64,000 nucleotides of DNA, taken from assembly GCA_905221605.1 (NCBI GenBank), contig CAJNDS010002387.1, positions 1 to 64,000 of the forward strand. Reading direction: 5' to 3'. Under the pieces are notes generated by a model, which was not told where the DNA came from, did no database searches, and saw only the letters and a program-made list of their open reading frames with translations. This DNA is from Symbiodinium natans (taxonomy: Eukaryota > Sar > Dinophyceae > Suessiales > Symbiodiniaceae). The translations under genes were made by a program, and so were the position numbers. Below, in pieces: positions 25,187 through 36,302 of this stretch. The stretch's first letter is position 1. Each line of letters opens with the position of its first letter.

Positions 25187-26330
25187 TGAGGAAGACAAGC
25201 TTCGAGGCGCTGGAGCCGTGCCGTTTTCAGGCATCGGCTTGGTCAACGAGTTGCTATTTGTTGTCCGCAAAGTTAGTGTCTTAAGATTGTTCACCGATTG
25301 TTGTATGATGGTCACTGATTATCCGAGAAGTTTTCGCGGGTCTTTTGCAATGGGTGCTGTCGTTGCTTTTTTTTTGTTGGCTCCTTCTCGGCGGGGCAGT
25401 GGCTTCTGCGGTCATGGGAGTGTCCGTGGCGGAGGTGGACTGTAGCGGGTTGTGCGGCTGCATGATTCCAATGCTTGCGGTAAAGGCATGTGTCTCAAGG
25501 TGATTTTCTGTGGGAGTGTTTTCTGCACGAGACGGTTCAGGGCACTGCAGGACTCGCGTCCACTTCAGTTTGTGAAGAAGAGTACGAAGTTCGACAGATT
25601 GTCGAACCGACGTCTGTACGCGTTGAATGATAATGTAGATGTCTTGAAAGAGTTAGGGCATCTTCATGAGAAGAAGCCTCTTTCAGTAGCAGTGATCTTT
25701 GCCGACGCACACCAAGCAACAATTGTGCACGACAGCTGGCGAGACTTGGCGTCGGCCGCAGCAGTTTCCCGAGTCAGGAAGACAAGCTCCGAGGCGCCGC
25801 AGCCGTGCCGTCTTCAGGCATCGGCTTGGTCGACCAGTTGCTATTGGTTGCCCGCAAAAATAGTGTCTTAAGATTGTTCACCGATTGTTGTATGATGGTC
25901 ACTGATTACGCGAGACGTTTTCGCAGGTCTTTTGCAATGGGTGCCGTCGTTGCTTTTTTTTGGTCGGCTCCTTATCGGCGGGGCAGTGGCTTCTGCGGTC
26001 ATGGGTGCGTCCGTGGCGGAGGTGGACTGTAGCGGATTGTGCGGTTGTATGATTCCAATGCTTGCGGTAAAGGCAGTGATTTTCTGCGGGGGTGTTTTCT
26101 GCACGAGACGGTTCAGGGCACTGCAGGACTCGCGTCCACTTCAGTTTGTGAAGAAGAGTACGAAGTTTTACAGGTTGTCGAACCGACGTCTGTACGCGTT
26201 GAATGATAATGTAGATGTCTTGAAAGAGTTAGGGCATCTTCATGAGAAGATGCCTCTTTCAGTAGCAGTGATCTTTGCCGATCCACACCAAGCAACAACT
26301 GGGCACGACAGCTGACAGGACACTTCAATG
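25187..26330 (+). pseudogene. Tandemly duplicated coding-like fragment with NRRLYAL motif
   Basis: Two ~587-bp copies (about 25187-25775 and 25776-26330). In both, one + frame keeps VFCTRRFRALQDSRPLQFVK, then RLSNRRLYALNDNVDVLKEL, then a segment ending VAVIFAD.HQAT, with only a few substitutions (D/Y, K/M, A/P). Frame retention suggests a real coding origin. The upstream parts of the copies are in different frames, and neither has a clear start, so I call it a fragment. The xSNRRLYALx signature resembles a short motif I associate with dinoflagellate proteins (inference). Nothing clear lies between 26331 and 26460. Confidence 0.45.
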
Positions 26331-26602
26331 TGCGCACAACGGTGCGCAGCCCGACCCGAGAGACCGCTTGGATCATCCCCCACGCAAGAGCAGAAGTGAT
26401 AGCTAGTATTCGTTGCCAACATCTGACTGCGTCTGTACGTTCACATCAAAAAAGAGTAAATTATAAATCGTAAACCCTAAACCCTAAGAGAACGAAATTG
26501 GTGAATTTGTGCTTCAGGTTTCTTGGATTTAGTTTGTTTATAGGTTTTTAAATACAAAACAAGAGAGAACGTCAAATAATACATAAAGGTCCATGCCACA
26601 TA

Positions 26603-26662
26603 GGGCTATAGGGTTAGAAGGGTTAGAAGGGTTATAGGGTTATAGGGTTATAGGGGATTAGG
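26603..26662. repeat. Degenerate GGGTTATA array, right border of the island
   Basis: Units GGGCTATA, GGGTTAGAA and GGGTTATA in the same orientation and order as at 12260-12310. Normal telomeric heptamers resume from 26755. Confidence 0.85.
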
Positions 26663-26691
26663 TGTGGGTTCAGGGGTGTAAGACTTCGCAG

Positions 26692-28627
26692 GTGACCCTC
26701 GCCGGCATCACCATCACCGCCTCGAGCCGAAGTCCCAGCACGCCATGTCCTTGTTAGGGTTTAGGGTTTAGGGTTTAGGGTTTAGGGTTTAGGGTTTAGG
26801 GTTTTGAGTTTCCGGGCTTAGGGTGTAAGTGGTTCAGGGTTTTGAGTTTAAGGGTTAAGGTTGCAGGGTTTAGCAGTTTTCAGGGTTCAGAGTGTAAGGT
26901 TAAGGGTGTAAGACCCCTGTGGTGAGGCGTGGACGTACCTTAGGGGTCCGAGGTCAGTTCCAGCGAACTTCAACTGCCCTGAAGCCTCGGAAGCCACTCA
27001 GCCCAAGCCCTGAGCCCTAAGCCTTACACCCGAAACCCTAACGCCTAGAGCCTAAACCCTGAACCCTCAAGCCTAAACCCTAAACCCTAAACCCTAAACC
27101 CTAAACCCTAAACCCTAAACCCCAAACCCCAAACCCCAAACCCTAAACCCCAAACCCTAAACCCTAAACCCTCAAGCCTATACCCGCCTGCGACCTCGTC
27201 AGTGCAACTGCATTCAATTCGCGAAGGTCACTCGTTGGGTGGGCGGGTCGGGAGGGAAGCGATCCTTGGCGCACATATGCCCCGCGTGCGACACACCGTA
27301 AACCCCTAACCCCTAACCTCTAACCTCTAACCCCTAAACCCTAAACCCTAAATCCCAATCCCCAAACCCTAAACCCTAAACCCTCAACCCTAAACCCTAA
27401 ACCCTAAACCCTAAACCCTGACCCCCAGCTTCAGGGATCCAGGCCCAATCCGCGTAAGACCAGGCTTGCGGGCGAGGGCGATCTGGTCCAGCAAGCCATC
27501 GGCAAGGCTTGGCTAACCCTAAACCCTAGACCCTAAACCCTAAACCCTAAACCCTAAACCCCAAACCCCAAACCCCAAACCCTAAACCCTAAACCCTAAA
27601 CCCTAAACCCTAAACCCCCCCCAAAATAGAAATATGCTTCCTTATTAAGGGTAATATGGGGATTAGTATTGGGGTTCTTAAGCAGCTAGTAGTTGGACTG
27701 CGGGGCATCTAGGGTTTCGGTTGTGTTGAGGGCTTCAGAGCTGCGGTTTAGGGTGCAGGGTTTAGGGTTTAGGGTTTAGGGTTTAGAGTTTAGGGTTTAG
27801 GGTTTAGGGGTTCAGGGTTTAGGGTTCAGGGTTTAGGGTGTGCTAGGGTTTAGGGTTTCGGGTTTGAGGGTTGAGGGCTTGTGAGGGTTGAGGGCTTTAA
27901 GGTTTCAGGGCGTCGATGCGGGTGTGGAGGGCTTAGGGGGCTTAGGGTGTCAGGGTTTAGGGTTCGGGGGCTGGAGGGGTGTTAGTGTAGGGTGTAGTTC
28001 AGGGGGCTTGGGGTTGAGAGGTGCTTCGGGGGCCGAAACCCTAACTGAGCCCTAAGCCCTGCACCCTGAGGCCCTATGCCCGGAAGCCTTAGCCCGTAGC
28101 CCTGAAGTTTCAGCCCCATGCAGGTGATCTGCACCGGGGCTGTGACAACTCCCGTAGATCGAGGTCTGCTGCAGTTGCCACGGCAAGTGAGACATCTCGG
28201 AGTCAATAACTCTAAGGGTATAAGGGGTTTAGGGTTTAGGGTTTAGGGTTTAGGGTTTAGGGCTTGGGGTTTACGGTCTAGGGTCTAGGGTTTAGGGTTT
28301 AGGGTTTTCGTCAGCAACTCTTAGGGGCATCTGAGGGTTGTAGATCTGGAGTAGAAGTTGTTTCGTTTTGGCCTCGGAACTCTTTATTGGGGAAAGTCAC
28401 GCTTTGAGCCCTAAACCCGAAACCCGAAACCCGAAACCCGAAACCCGAAACCCGAAACCCTAAACCCTAAACCCTAAACCCTAAACCCTAAACCCTAAAC
28501 CCTAAACCCTAAACCCTACTTCCTCAACCCTCTGCAGCGGGCTCGGAGTTGAGACCCGCGATTCCCTGGGCTCGATGAGCCGGCCCCTGCTCCGAATAAG
28601 AGCCCTGCGAACAGCAGCATTTTCTTG
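26692..28627 (+). CDS. Candidate exon chain, unknown protein with CxC...CPAC
   Basis: Exons 26692-26752 (VTLAGITITASSRSPSTPCP), 27203-27297 (CNCIQFAKVTRWVGG then AHICPACDTP), 27429-27506 (AGEGDLVQQAIGKA), 28124-28186 (VICTGAVTTPVDRGLLQLPR) and 28538-28627 (MSRPLLRIRALRTAAFSW). Each has an AG acceptor and a GT or GC donor, and sits between telomeric arrays. CNC plus CPAC would suit a zinc-binding site. The 27506 end and the 28124 boundaries are phase 0. Start, stop and family are unknown; these may belong with the exons at 29771-32182. Confidence 0.4.
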
Positions 28628-28635
28628 GTAGCCCG

Positions 28636-28778
28636 TTTAGGGTTTAGGGTTTAGGGTTTAGGGTTTAGGGTTAGGGTTTAGGGTTTAGGGTTTAGGGTTT
28701 AGGGTTTAGGGTTTAGGGTTTAGGGTTTAGGGTTTAGGGTTTAGGGTTTAGGGTTTAGGGTTTAGGGTTTAGGGTTTA
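28636..28778. repeat. Interstitial TTTAGGG array
   Basis: About 20 sense-strand TTTAGGG units beginning eight bases after the donor of the exon ending 28627. One unit is shortened to TTAGGG. Confidence 0.9.
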
Positions 28779-28809
28779 GCGTGTAAGCCCAGTGGTGCCC
28801 TTTGGCCCT

Positions 28810-28985
28810 CGTTTGGCTCCAGGTTCCTCTACCAAAGTAACCAACCCCAAAAAGGGCAATAGAGGGGTCGGAATCATCAATGATAATATTACCTTATGGT
28901 CCCTTTGTGTGCATATACTATAGTAACCCCAAAACCCGATAAAAATGATTCATCCCCCCCAAGATTACCCTTATCATAAGATCAG
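28810..28985. mobile_element. Dispersed repeat, family G, intact copy
   Basis: The segment GGCTCCAGGTTCCTCTACCAAAGTAACCAACCCCAAAAAGGGC (28813-28855) recurs at 44620-44740, where a telomeric array splits it. The remainder is AT-rich with GATAATATTACC and AAGATTACCCTTATC motifs. Non-coding. Confidence 0.65.
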
Positions 28986-29770
28986 AATATGGTTTCTGGG
29001 CTACCAAGTGTTAGGGCGTCTCTGCCTCGACGTCTCCGCACGCGCGGTGCCTCCCTGAGACCCTGAAGCCTACACCCTACGCACCTTATACACCCTGAAA
29101 ATCCTGTAGTTCTAGTTAACGCCCTCTGATGCAGCATGCACAGCCTAGAAACCCTACAAACCCCACAAGCCCTCCTAATCCGACGCCCTGCATATAACGC
29201 ATAAACGCAATGGACATATCTGACCCGATAGACCCTAAACCTTGAGCATAAACCCCACGTCTTGAACCCCATAAACCCTAAACCCTAGAAACTAGAAACC
29301 CGAAATCCTTTCTAGCCTAGACCCTGAACGCCCAAAACCCTAAACCAGTAAAGCCAAAACTCTTAAACCGTTGCACTGGCCCCATAAGCCAGCGACTCCC
29401 AACCCCGTTGCAACCAGGAGTCCCGAGGGGCGAACCCTAAACGACTGAGTCATGTGAAACAGGGTTTACATAACAGTTGCTGGTGAGTGTACTTAGGGTT
29501 CCATGGGGAAGTTTGGTGTCTGGATATACTTGGTGTCCTTTTGGAGAGACTGTCAAAACAACCATGCTTCATGTGCATATACAGAATCTCTGTGTGCATC
29601 TCTGTTTGTATCTGTGTCTCTGTCTGTGTGTCTCCGTGTCTATGTATAGACTGTATATCATATGCACTGCAGTGGGGGGTATTGAGCCCTAAACCCTAAA
29701 CACGTAACCCTAAACCCTAAACCCTTCACCCCGAAACCCTAATCCCAGAACCCTGCACCCGCGCAAAAAG

Positions 29771-32182
29771 TTGCGGGGCCGCCAGATTGCCTGTGTGTGC
29801 TTCTCTCTGTGGCTCGTTACAGATTACAGGAACCTTACTTCCGTAGCCACCCTAGGGTTTAAGGGTTCAGGGTTTAGGGTTTAGGGTTTAGGGTTTAGGG
29901 CTGGATAAGCTAGGTAGCTGGCCCTCATGTCCGTTCGCATCCTTTCCCCGATGGCCTTTGTGCACTCGAACTTAGGCCATTCTAACCCCTAAACCCTAAA
30001 CCCTAAACCCTAAACCCTAAACCCTAAACCCCAAACCCCAAACCCTAAACCCTAAACCCTAAACCCTAAACCCAGAATGCACGAGGGGGCCACAGCGTGA
30101 GAAGCCCACATGGGGGGTTCTTCTCCTTGGGTCCCTGAGATCCGCAGACCCTAAAACCTTACACGAACTCTACGCCTTATGCAAACGAAGGGACCCTAAA
30201 CCCTAAACCCTAAACCCTAAACCCTAAACCCTAAACCCTAAACCCTAAACCCTAAACCCCAAACCCCAAACCCCAAACCCCAAACCCTAAACCCTGCTAC
30301 AGGGACCCGAACTCAGAGCAAGCCCCACATGCTGCAGGATTCAGCATTCGAGCCTTGAGGGTTCGAGTCTTCCTTTAGGCGCAGGGCACCAAAAGGAGGG
30401 CCCACATGGCCACTCTAGCCCTAAACCCTAAACCCTAAACCCTAAACCCCAAACCCTAAACCCTAAACCCGATACCCGGAACTCTCTTGGAGGTTCATGG
30501 TACTTACTTACCAAGTAGGAACTGCACTCATAACACAATTAGAACCAAACTGGGGTAATTAAGGGGCTTATGAGTGGGTTATTAAGTACCACGAACCTCC
30601 AAGTAGACCCGAAACTCGAAACCCCAAATCCTAAACCCTAAACCCTAAACCCTAAACCCTAAACCCTAAACCCTAAACCCTAAACCCTAAACCCTAAACC
30701 CTAAACCCTAAACCCTAAACCCTAAACCCTAAACCCTGTAGGCTTGGGCTTAAGGGGTTGGCATCTGAGGTTTAGGGTCTGGGATCCTCTGTACGAGGGC
30801 GTATAAGTTCTGGCATAATTCGAATAGCATCCTGGCGTAGACTGATGGTTTAGTGTTTAGGGGATAGGGTTGCGGAATGTCGGCTAATAGACTCTAGGAC
30901 TGAATGGCGGTCCTCTGCCGCAAAGGGGCTTAGACAAAGCCCTAAACCCTAAACCCTAAGCCCTAAACCGTAAACCCTAAACCCTAAACCCTAAACCGTA
31001 AACCGTAAACCGTAAACCCTAAACCCTAAACCCTAAACCCTAACACCCCAAAAAACCGAAGCATGGACCCAAAACCGAAGTCTGGACCTTGAATATAATC
31101 GCAGCTTTGGCTCAAGATCCTTAGCCAAACGGCCTTCAGCTTCTATGGGGGCTGCAAAGGTGCGGGGTATAGGGTTTAGGGTTTAGGGTTTAGGTTTAGG
31201 GTTTAGGGTTTAGGGTTTAGGGTTTAGGGTTTAGGGTTTAGGAGTTAGGAGTTAGGGTTTGGGGTTTACGGGTTGGGCAGAGTACCCCCGATTCAGAGAT
31301 CCTGCCCAGCTACATCCTAAAGCGACATGAAGCCCCTAGCGCCCCAGTGTCCTGGCTTTGGTAACTTGGCACATGGGTTTAGGATTTGGGATTTTGGGCT
31401 TAGGGTTTAGGGTTTAGGGTCCAGGGATTAGGGTTTAGGGTTTAGGACTTAGGGTTTAGGTCTGGGATCCTTTGGTTTTGGGGGACCACGAAAAGGGGGA
31501 TTAGGGTTCGGCGTCTAGGGGCCCTGTCGCGATGGTCTGCGCACTTGGAGATTCATGGGTATAAGTAGGGTGTAGGGTTTAGGGTTTCGGGTTTCGAGGT
31601 TTGGGTTTAGGGTTTAGGGACACCGGATTTGCCGAGACATGTTCTCCTGAACCTTTCTTGAAACGTCCCTGCGCCACTTGAAGGACGTTTTGTGCCAATC
31701 CCTAAGCCCCTTACCAAAAGCCTAAGACCCACCGTAAACCCTGAACCCTCAACCGCGTACCCCGGGTGCTAAACCCAGGAGTTCGGAAGTACCTGCAACT
31801 CCTTACCCCTAAAACGACCGTTCCGAATAGCTTCCCTAACGCCCTGATTTCGTGTTTTTTTGAACCATCGCTGCCTGCATACCACTTGGGAGATAATGCA
31901 CCCTACCCGGAAGCAACTGGGGCCCTTGCGCCTGTGACAGGATACGGTAGTGAACATTGGCTGCTATTCGTTCATTCGGCCGCCTGCCTGCACGGCTCAG
32001 AGTCCTAAACCCTAAGGGTTTAGGGTTTAGGGTTTGGGGTTTAGCCGTAAACGCGGCGTCCGAAGCCACAAGCCTTGAACCCTGAGCCCGCTTCCACTTT
32101 AGGGGACGCCTGGAAGATTTTGGACGGTTTCGGTCTGGGCCAGCTGCGCCATAGCTTGTTTCCCTTCTGCCACGCGCCCCGG
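29771..32182 (+). CDS. Candidate exon chain, unknown protein
   Basis: Exons 29771-29842 (GRQIACVCFSLWLVTDYR), 31105-31159 (LWLKILSQTAFSFYGGCK), 31281-31360 (PDSEILPSYILKRHEAPSA) and 32103-32182 (DAWKILDGFGLGQLRHSLF). All have AG acceptors; the last ends exactly at G|GTTTAG. A longer open stretch (31766-32008) with PNALISCFFEPSLPAYHLGD may be a further exon. Phases are not all compatible, so exons are missing or two genes are mixed. IACVCFSLWLV could be a membrane segment. The region 30620-31100 is telomeric array and unassigned sequence. Confidence 0.35.
30486..30603. mobile_element. Introner-like element, family B, copy with intact ends
   Basis: A 118-bp element with ~21-bp terminal inverted repeats: CTTGGAGGTTCATGGTACTT at left, AAGTACCACGAACCTCCAAG at right. 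The left repeat holds a GT (GGAG|GTTCATG) and the right ends in AG (CTCCAAG|), so it can supply both splice sites. Related copies lie near 37766, 54331, 57518 and 57854. Confidence 0.8.
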
Positions 32183-33337
32183 GTTTAGACTTCCAGTTGA
32201 GGCTACCATCCAATATTACCGAACAAAAAGCCATGAGCCCACATGCCCTCCATGAGGTGTTTGCGGCTTCGGGGGGCTTCGGGCTTTGCTTTAAGGGCTT
32301 TGCTTGTCGGGTTTCGGGTTGAGGCTTTTCCTTTTGGGGCTGTAAGGGCCGAAGGGCTTGGGTTTAGAGTCTAGGGCTGACGGGGCTGGGTTCAAAGTGT
32401 GTAAGGCTGGCCTCCAAGCCGGCAGCTAGAACGATGGCCGGCGACCCCCCAACTTACGGATGCGGGGCATCGTGCTGATGATGGTGATGATGATGACGAT
32501 GATGAGCATGATGGGTACTTTCGGGTGGGTGGGTGGGAGGGGGGGGGGAGGGTGTAGTCCAGAACTTTCTGCGTGGTTTCGGTCTAGGGTTCTACAGGGC
32601 CGATTTTACGGTTCAGGGGGTTGCGTCCATATCTGCTTTTGGGTTTAGGGATTTAGGATTTTAGTGCTTGCTTTAGGGCTCTTAGGGTTTACGGATTAGG
32701 ATTTTAGAGACCCCTGGGCCTTCAACGCACTTCCATCTGCCGCCTGCCCCCGAGACTGCTCCTCCTCGTCCATGTGGGCCTTGGCCGCGCCCTGATGCAG
32801 GGTTTAGGGTTTAGGGTTTAGGGTTTGGGGTTTAGGGTTTTGCTCCTGGGTTCTACGGCTTTGGGGCTTTCAGGTATTGAGGTTTTAGGGTTTAGGGCTT
32901 AGGGTTTCAAACCCCGGAAACTTCGCCTGAGCTCAGATTTAGGGAGTGTTTTTTTTTTGGGGGGGGGGGGCGTCGAGCTGATTGTTTTTCGAGCTGCTTC
33001 CGCCGAAGCTCCCAAAGCCTCAATCTGCATGACCCTCAAAGACCCGAAACCTTGGTTTTCGAGGCCCTAAGCCCCCGCAGAAGCTGAAAGCCTGCAGCCC
33101 CCAACGACCTCTAAAATCCCTTCAAGGGTATACATATGTATATATGTTTTTATTATACAAAAAATCACATAGGGGTATAGAAGGTGCCTAGCATAGCCGG
33201 GGGCATAGCGGGGTTTTTAGGTGCCAGCACCACAGCCAAGAGCTAGAGCACACCTGAGAGGCCCCACTAGCCGACCTTCAGGTAGCGCACAACCGCAGGC
33301 ACGACAACGCCAGCTCGAGCCCAGAAACGCTGCAGCC

Positions 33338-33553
33338 ATGGTCTGGTTTTTTCAGATCCTTTGCTGGAGCTTTATCTGGTGGGACATGCTGGCTATGGCG
33401 GGATCCGGAGGCGACGAGGAGGCGGCAGTCCCCGTGCTTCCACCAGCAGAGGGGGAGGATCTTTCTGAGGCAGCGGTGCTCTGGCTCCGCCAGAAGTCCC
33501 AGCTGCAGAGGAAGCTGCCGAGACCGCCCAGTTCTCTCATTCTCCACCACGGG
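33338..33553 (+). CDS. Possible first exon (MVWFFQILCW...)
   Basis: ATG 33338 in a good context (GCAGCCATGG) opens a hydrophobic N-terminus (MVWFFQILCWSFIWWDMLAM) followed by an acidic stretch and a Q/K/R-rich segment ending near a GT at 33555-33560. It could be the start of the gene upstream of the TIR-like protein, or a separate gene. The frame continues to 33658 only through repeat. Possible small exons follow at 33780-33830 and 34420-34452. Confidence 0.35.
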
Positions 33554-34841
33554 CCAGTAGGTACACCCTACGCCCTTAACAACCCTAATCCCGTAAGCCC
33601 CCGAAGCCGGAGTCTGGATGGTTTGTCAGCCTTATCCACCCTAAACCCTAAGCCCTAAGCCCTAAGCCCGAAGCCCGAAGCCCTAAGCCCTAAGCCCTAA
33701 GCCCTAAGCCCTAAACCCTAAACCCTAAACCCGAAACCCGAAACCCGAAACCCTACCAACTTCGTAAGCAACAAAAAGTCAGGCCTCGACATCGCAGTGC
33801 CACACAAGCAGGCGGGTTATGAGCCTCGAAGCCCTCAAACCCTAAAACCCGACTTCAACAGGGTTTAGGGTAGGGTTTAGGGTTTAGGGTTTTAGGGCTA
33901 CTGGGACCGGGAGTAGGCCCGTTTTTCCAATTTTTAGGTTTGGGGTTCCCTTATAATCCCCTTAAAACCAAAAGGGGCACCGTTTTTATTCCTAGGTTAC
34001 TCCCGGGTCTAGACAAGCCTACACCCCTAAAACCCTAGAGGCCTAGGACCCTGCAAACCGTACAAGCCCCAGAAACCCTGCAATACCCGCAAACCCTAAA
34101 AACCCTAAAACCGTAAACTCTAAAACCCGAAAACCCTAAAACCCTAAAACCCTAAACCCTAAAAGCCCTAAGCCCTATTGTATTGAATCTCTGAGGACTT
34201 GGACACCCCCCCCCCCGCCCCTACCCTAATCCCTAAACCCTAAAAACCAGGACCCCCCTCAGCCCGAAACCCTAAACCCTAAACCCTAAACCCAAAACCC
34301 AAAACCCTAAACCCTGAACCCTAAACCCTAAACCCTAAACCCAAAACCCTAAACCCTGAACCCTAAACCCTAAACCCTAAACCCTAAATCCTAAATCCAA
34401 TCCGAAAACGCCCCAAACCAACCCGCAGCTCGGTCTCAGCATGCCCCTAATACGCCACCTTGGGTTTTGGGTTTAGGGTTTTGGGTTTAGGGTTCAGGGT
34501 TTTCGGGTTTAGGGTTTAGGGTTTCGGGTTTAGGGTTTTAGGGTTTAGGGTTTCGGGTTTAGGGTTTAGGGTTTTAGGGTTTTAGGGTTTAGGGTTCTCG
34601 GTTCGAGGGGGTCCATGTTCTCAGAGACTCAATGCACCTAGGGTTTAGGGTTTAGGGTTTTAAGGGTTTTTGGATCTAGGGGTTTCAGGGTTTTAGGGAT
34701 GAGGTTTCAGGGTTCAGGGGGCTTGTTGGACATGCATTCAGGCCTCAGCTTGTTCACTGCCCCCTTCTAAACAAGGATCCTCCTTCCCCAAACCCCAAAC
34801 CCCCTAAACCCTAAACCGGTCTAGAACCACTCCCCTCGCAG

Positions 34842-35850
34842 GCCAAGAACGTGGCCTCCTATGTAGCAGCAGCCTCAGTTTCCATAAAAGGTCTGGGCCT
34901 AAACCCTAAGCCCTAAGCCCTAAACCCTAAACTTTAATTTATTTCTGGGTCCTCGCAACTCAGGGCTTATGGCCCACAAAGCTTCGAGGGGATCTCAACG
35001 GGTGGTTTCTCATTTCGCCCCCAAACTCTAATAGAGTTTAGGGTTTAGACCCTCGTTGTGTGTGCTATACATAAGGGCTCGTAATATAAAAGAGCCCCAC
35101 AAAGGGACCCTAAATTGGAGAGCCTGCCAAAAAATGGGCCAGTGGAGTCTCCGACCTGGAAAGATTAGGGTGCCAAAAAGCTTGGGCCCATGATGTCGCT
35201 CACACAGAAGGTCCCCTAAACCCTAAGCCCTAAATCCTAAACCCTAAACCCCAAACCCTAAGTATGGGCCCTGGGATTGTACAGGGTACACAGTCCAGCG
35301 TCGCTTTCTTTCCGCAGCCGCTGGCCCTCTTGCACCCACGCCGGCCGAAGGTAAAAGCTTCTATAGACTCTGAACCTGAAACCCTGAACCCGATACTAAG
35401 GACCGATACCTTCTCCTGATGTTTCAGGCAACAGTTGGCAGCGCATGGCAAGCATTGAAAAAGAAAAACCTAAAACTTGAACTCTAAACCCGAGCCTCGC
35501 TCCGGCAAAACTCCCTTATACCGGGATCATGGGTCGTCGCTAGCGTTGCGAGGGCAGGCAAGATGCTAGGCTGCTCGGCTGCATGCGTCATGGTTCAGGA
35601 GGGTTCTAAGTTTTGAGGGTTTAAGATTTCAGGGAAGGGCTCAGTGCTTCAACCAGCTGAACTCAGTAGACCGAGGTGCTGGTCGATCAGACAGCACGGA
35701 CTGCATTTGCAAGGCTTGTGGGCCATGCAGAGAAGCAGAAGCTGTCGACGGCGAGCCGACAGAGAGTCTGGGCCATTGTCCAGGATGTCTTAGAGGTTTT
35801 CAGCATTCAAGGTCGTGGGCTGCTGAGCACCAAGCTGTCAGGGACGGGAG
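34842..35850 (+). CDS. Candidate exon chain upstream of the TIR-like gene
   Basis: Exons 34842-34890 (AKNVASYVAAASVSIK), 35285-35350 (YTVQRRFLSAAAGPLAPTPA), 35428 to about 35470 (NSWQRMASIEKEK) and 35676-35850 (TAFARLVGHAEKQKLSTASR then VWAIVQDVLEVFSIQGRG). The 35350/35428 junction is phase-consistent (G + GC). No family recognised. It may form the N-terminal half of the protein encoded at 36303-41774, since no stop or start intervenes that I can place. Confidence 0.4.
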
Positions 35851-36302
35851 GTACGGGGCGCGGTGGGAGTGAGGGGTCGGTGTGGGGTGCGCCATCGACA
35901 CGTGAGGTCTGTTTTGCTAGCACTAGGGCTAGGGGACAGGAGGTTGTGGATTGCATGAAGGTGAGACAGCGTAGGCATTGTACTTATAGTGTAATGTAGA
36001 CATATAATCTAGTCTAATTGAGTATAACATAGCATAACGTATCACGCTTACTCCCACCCACCCACACACACACACTTACCATGTTGTGTAAGGAACCCGA
36101 AATGCATTCACTCAAAACAGTAACATAGACCTTACTGACCCCTAAGCATTAAACCCTAACCGCTCCCTCGCATGACACGGAACGATGGATAAAGTTCTGA
36201 AGCCGAACAGAGGTGACGCTGCGTGTAGTTTTTGGGATTGCAGGGGCAGTTAGGGTGTTCAGGGTATTTCGGTTGTTTAGGGTTTGAGTTTTTTCTTCCC
36301 AG

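Noticed and set aside
29477-29699. Cys/Val-rich frames near 29.5 kb
   Set aside because: TGTCTCTGTCTGTGTGTC microsatellite-like sequence with two overlapping frames and no splice partners.
30330-30375. tRNA-like T-arm (GGGTTCGAGTC)
   Set aside because: No matching acceptor stem, D-arm or anticodon arm around it; the T-stem does not pair.
31100-31117. Match to the end of the dinoflagellate spliced leader (TTTGGCTCAAG)
   Set aside because: Only 11 bases match, the upstream part differs, and it lies inside a better-supported exon reading LWLKILSQ.
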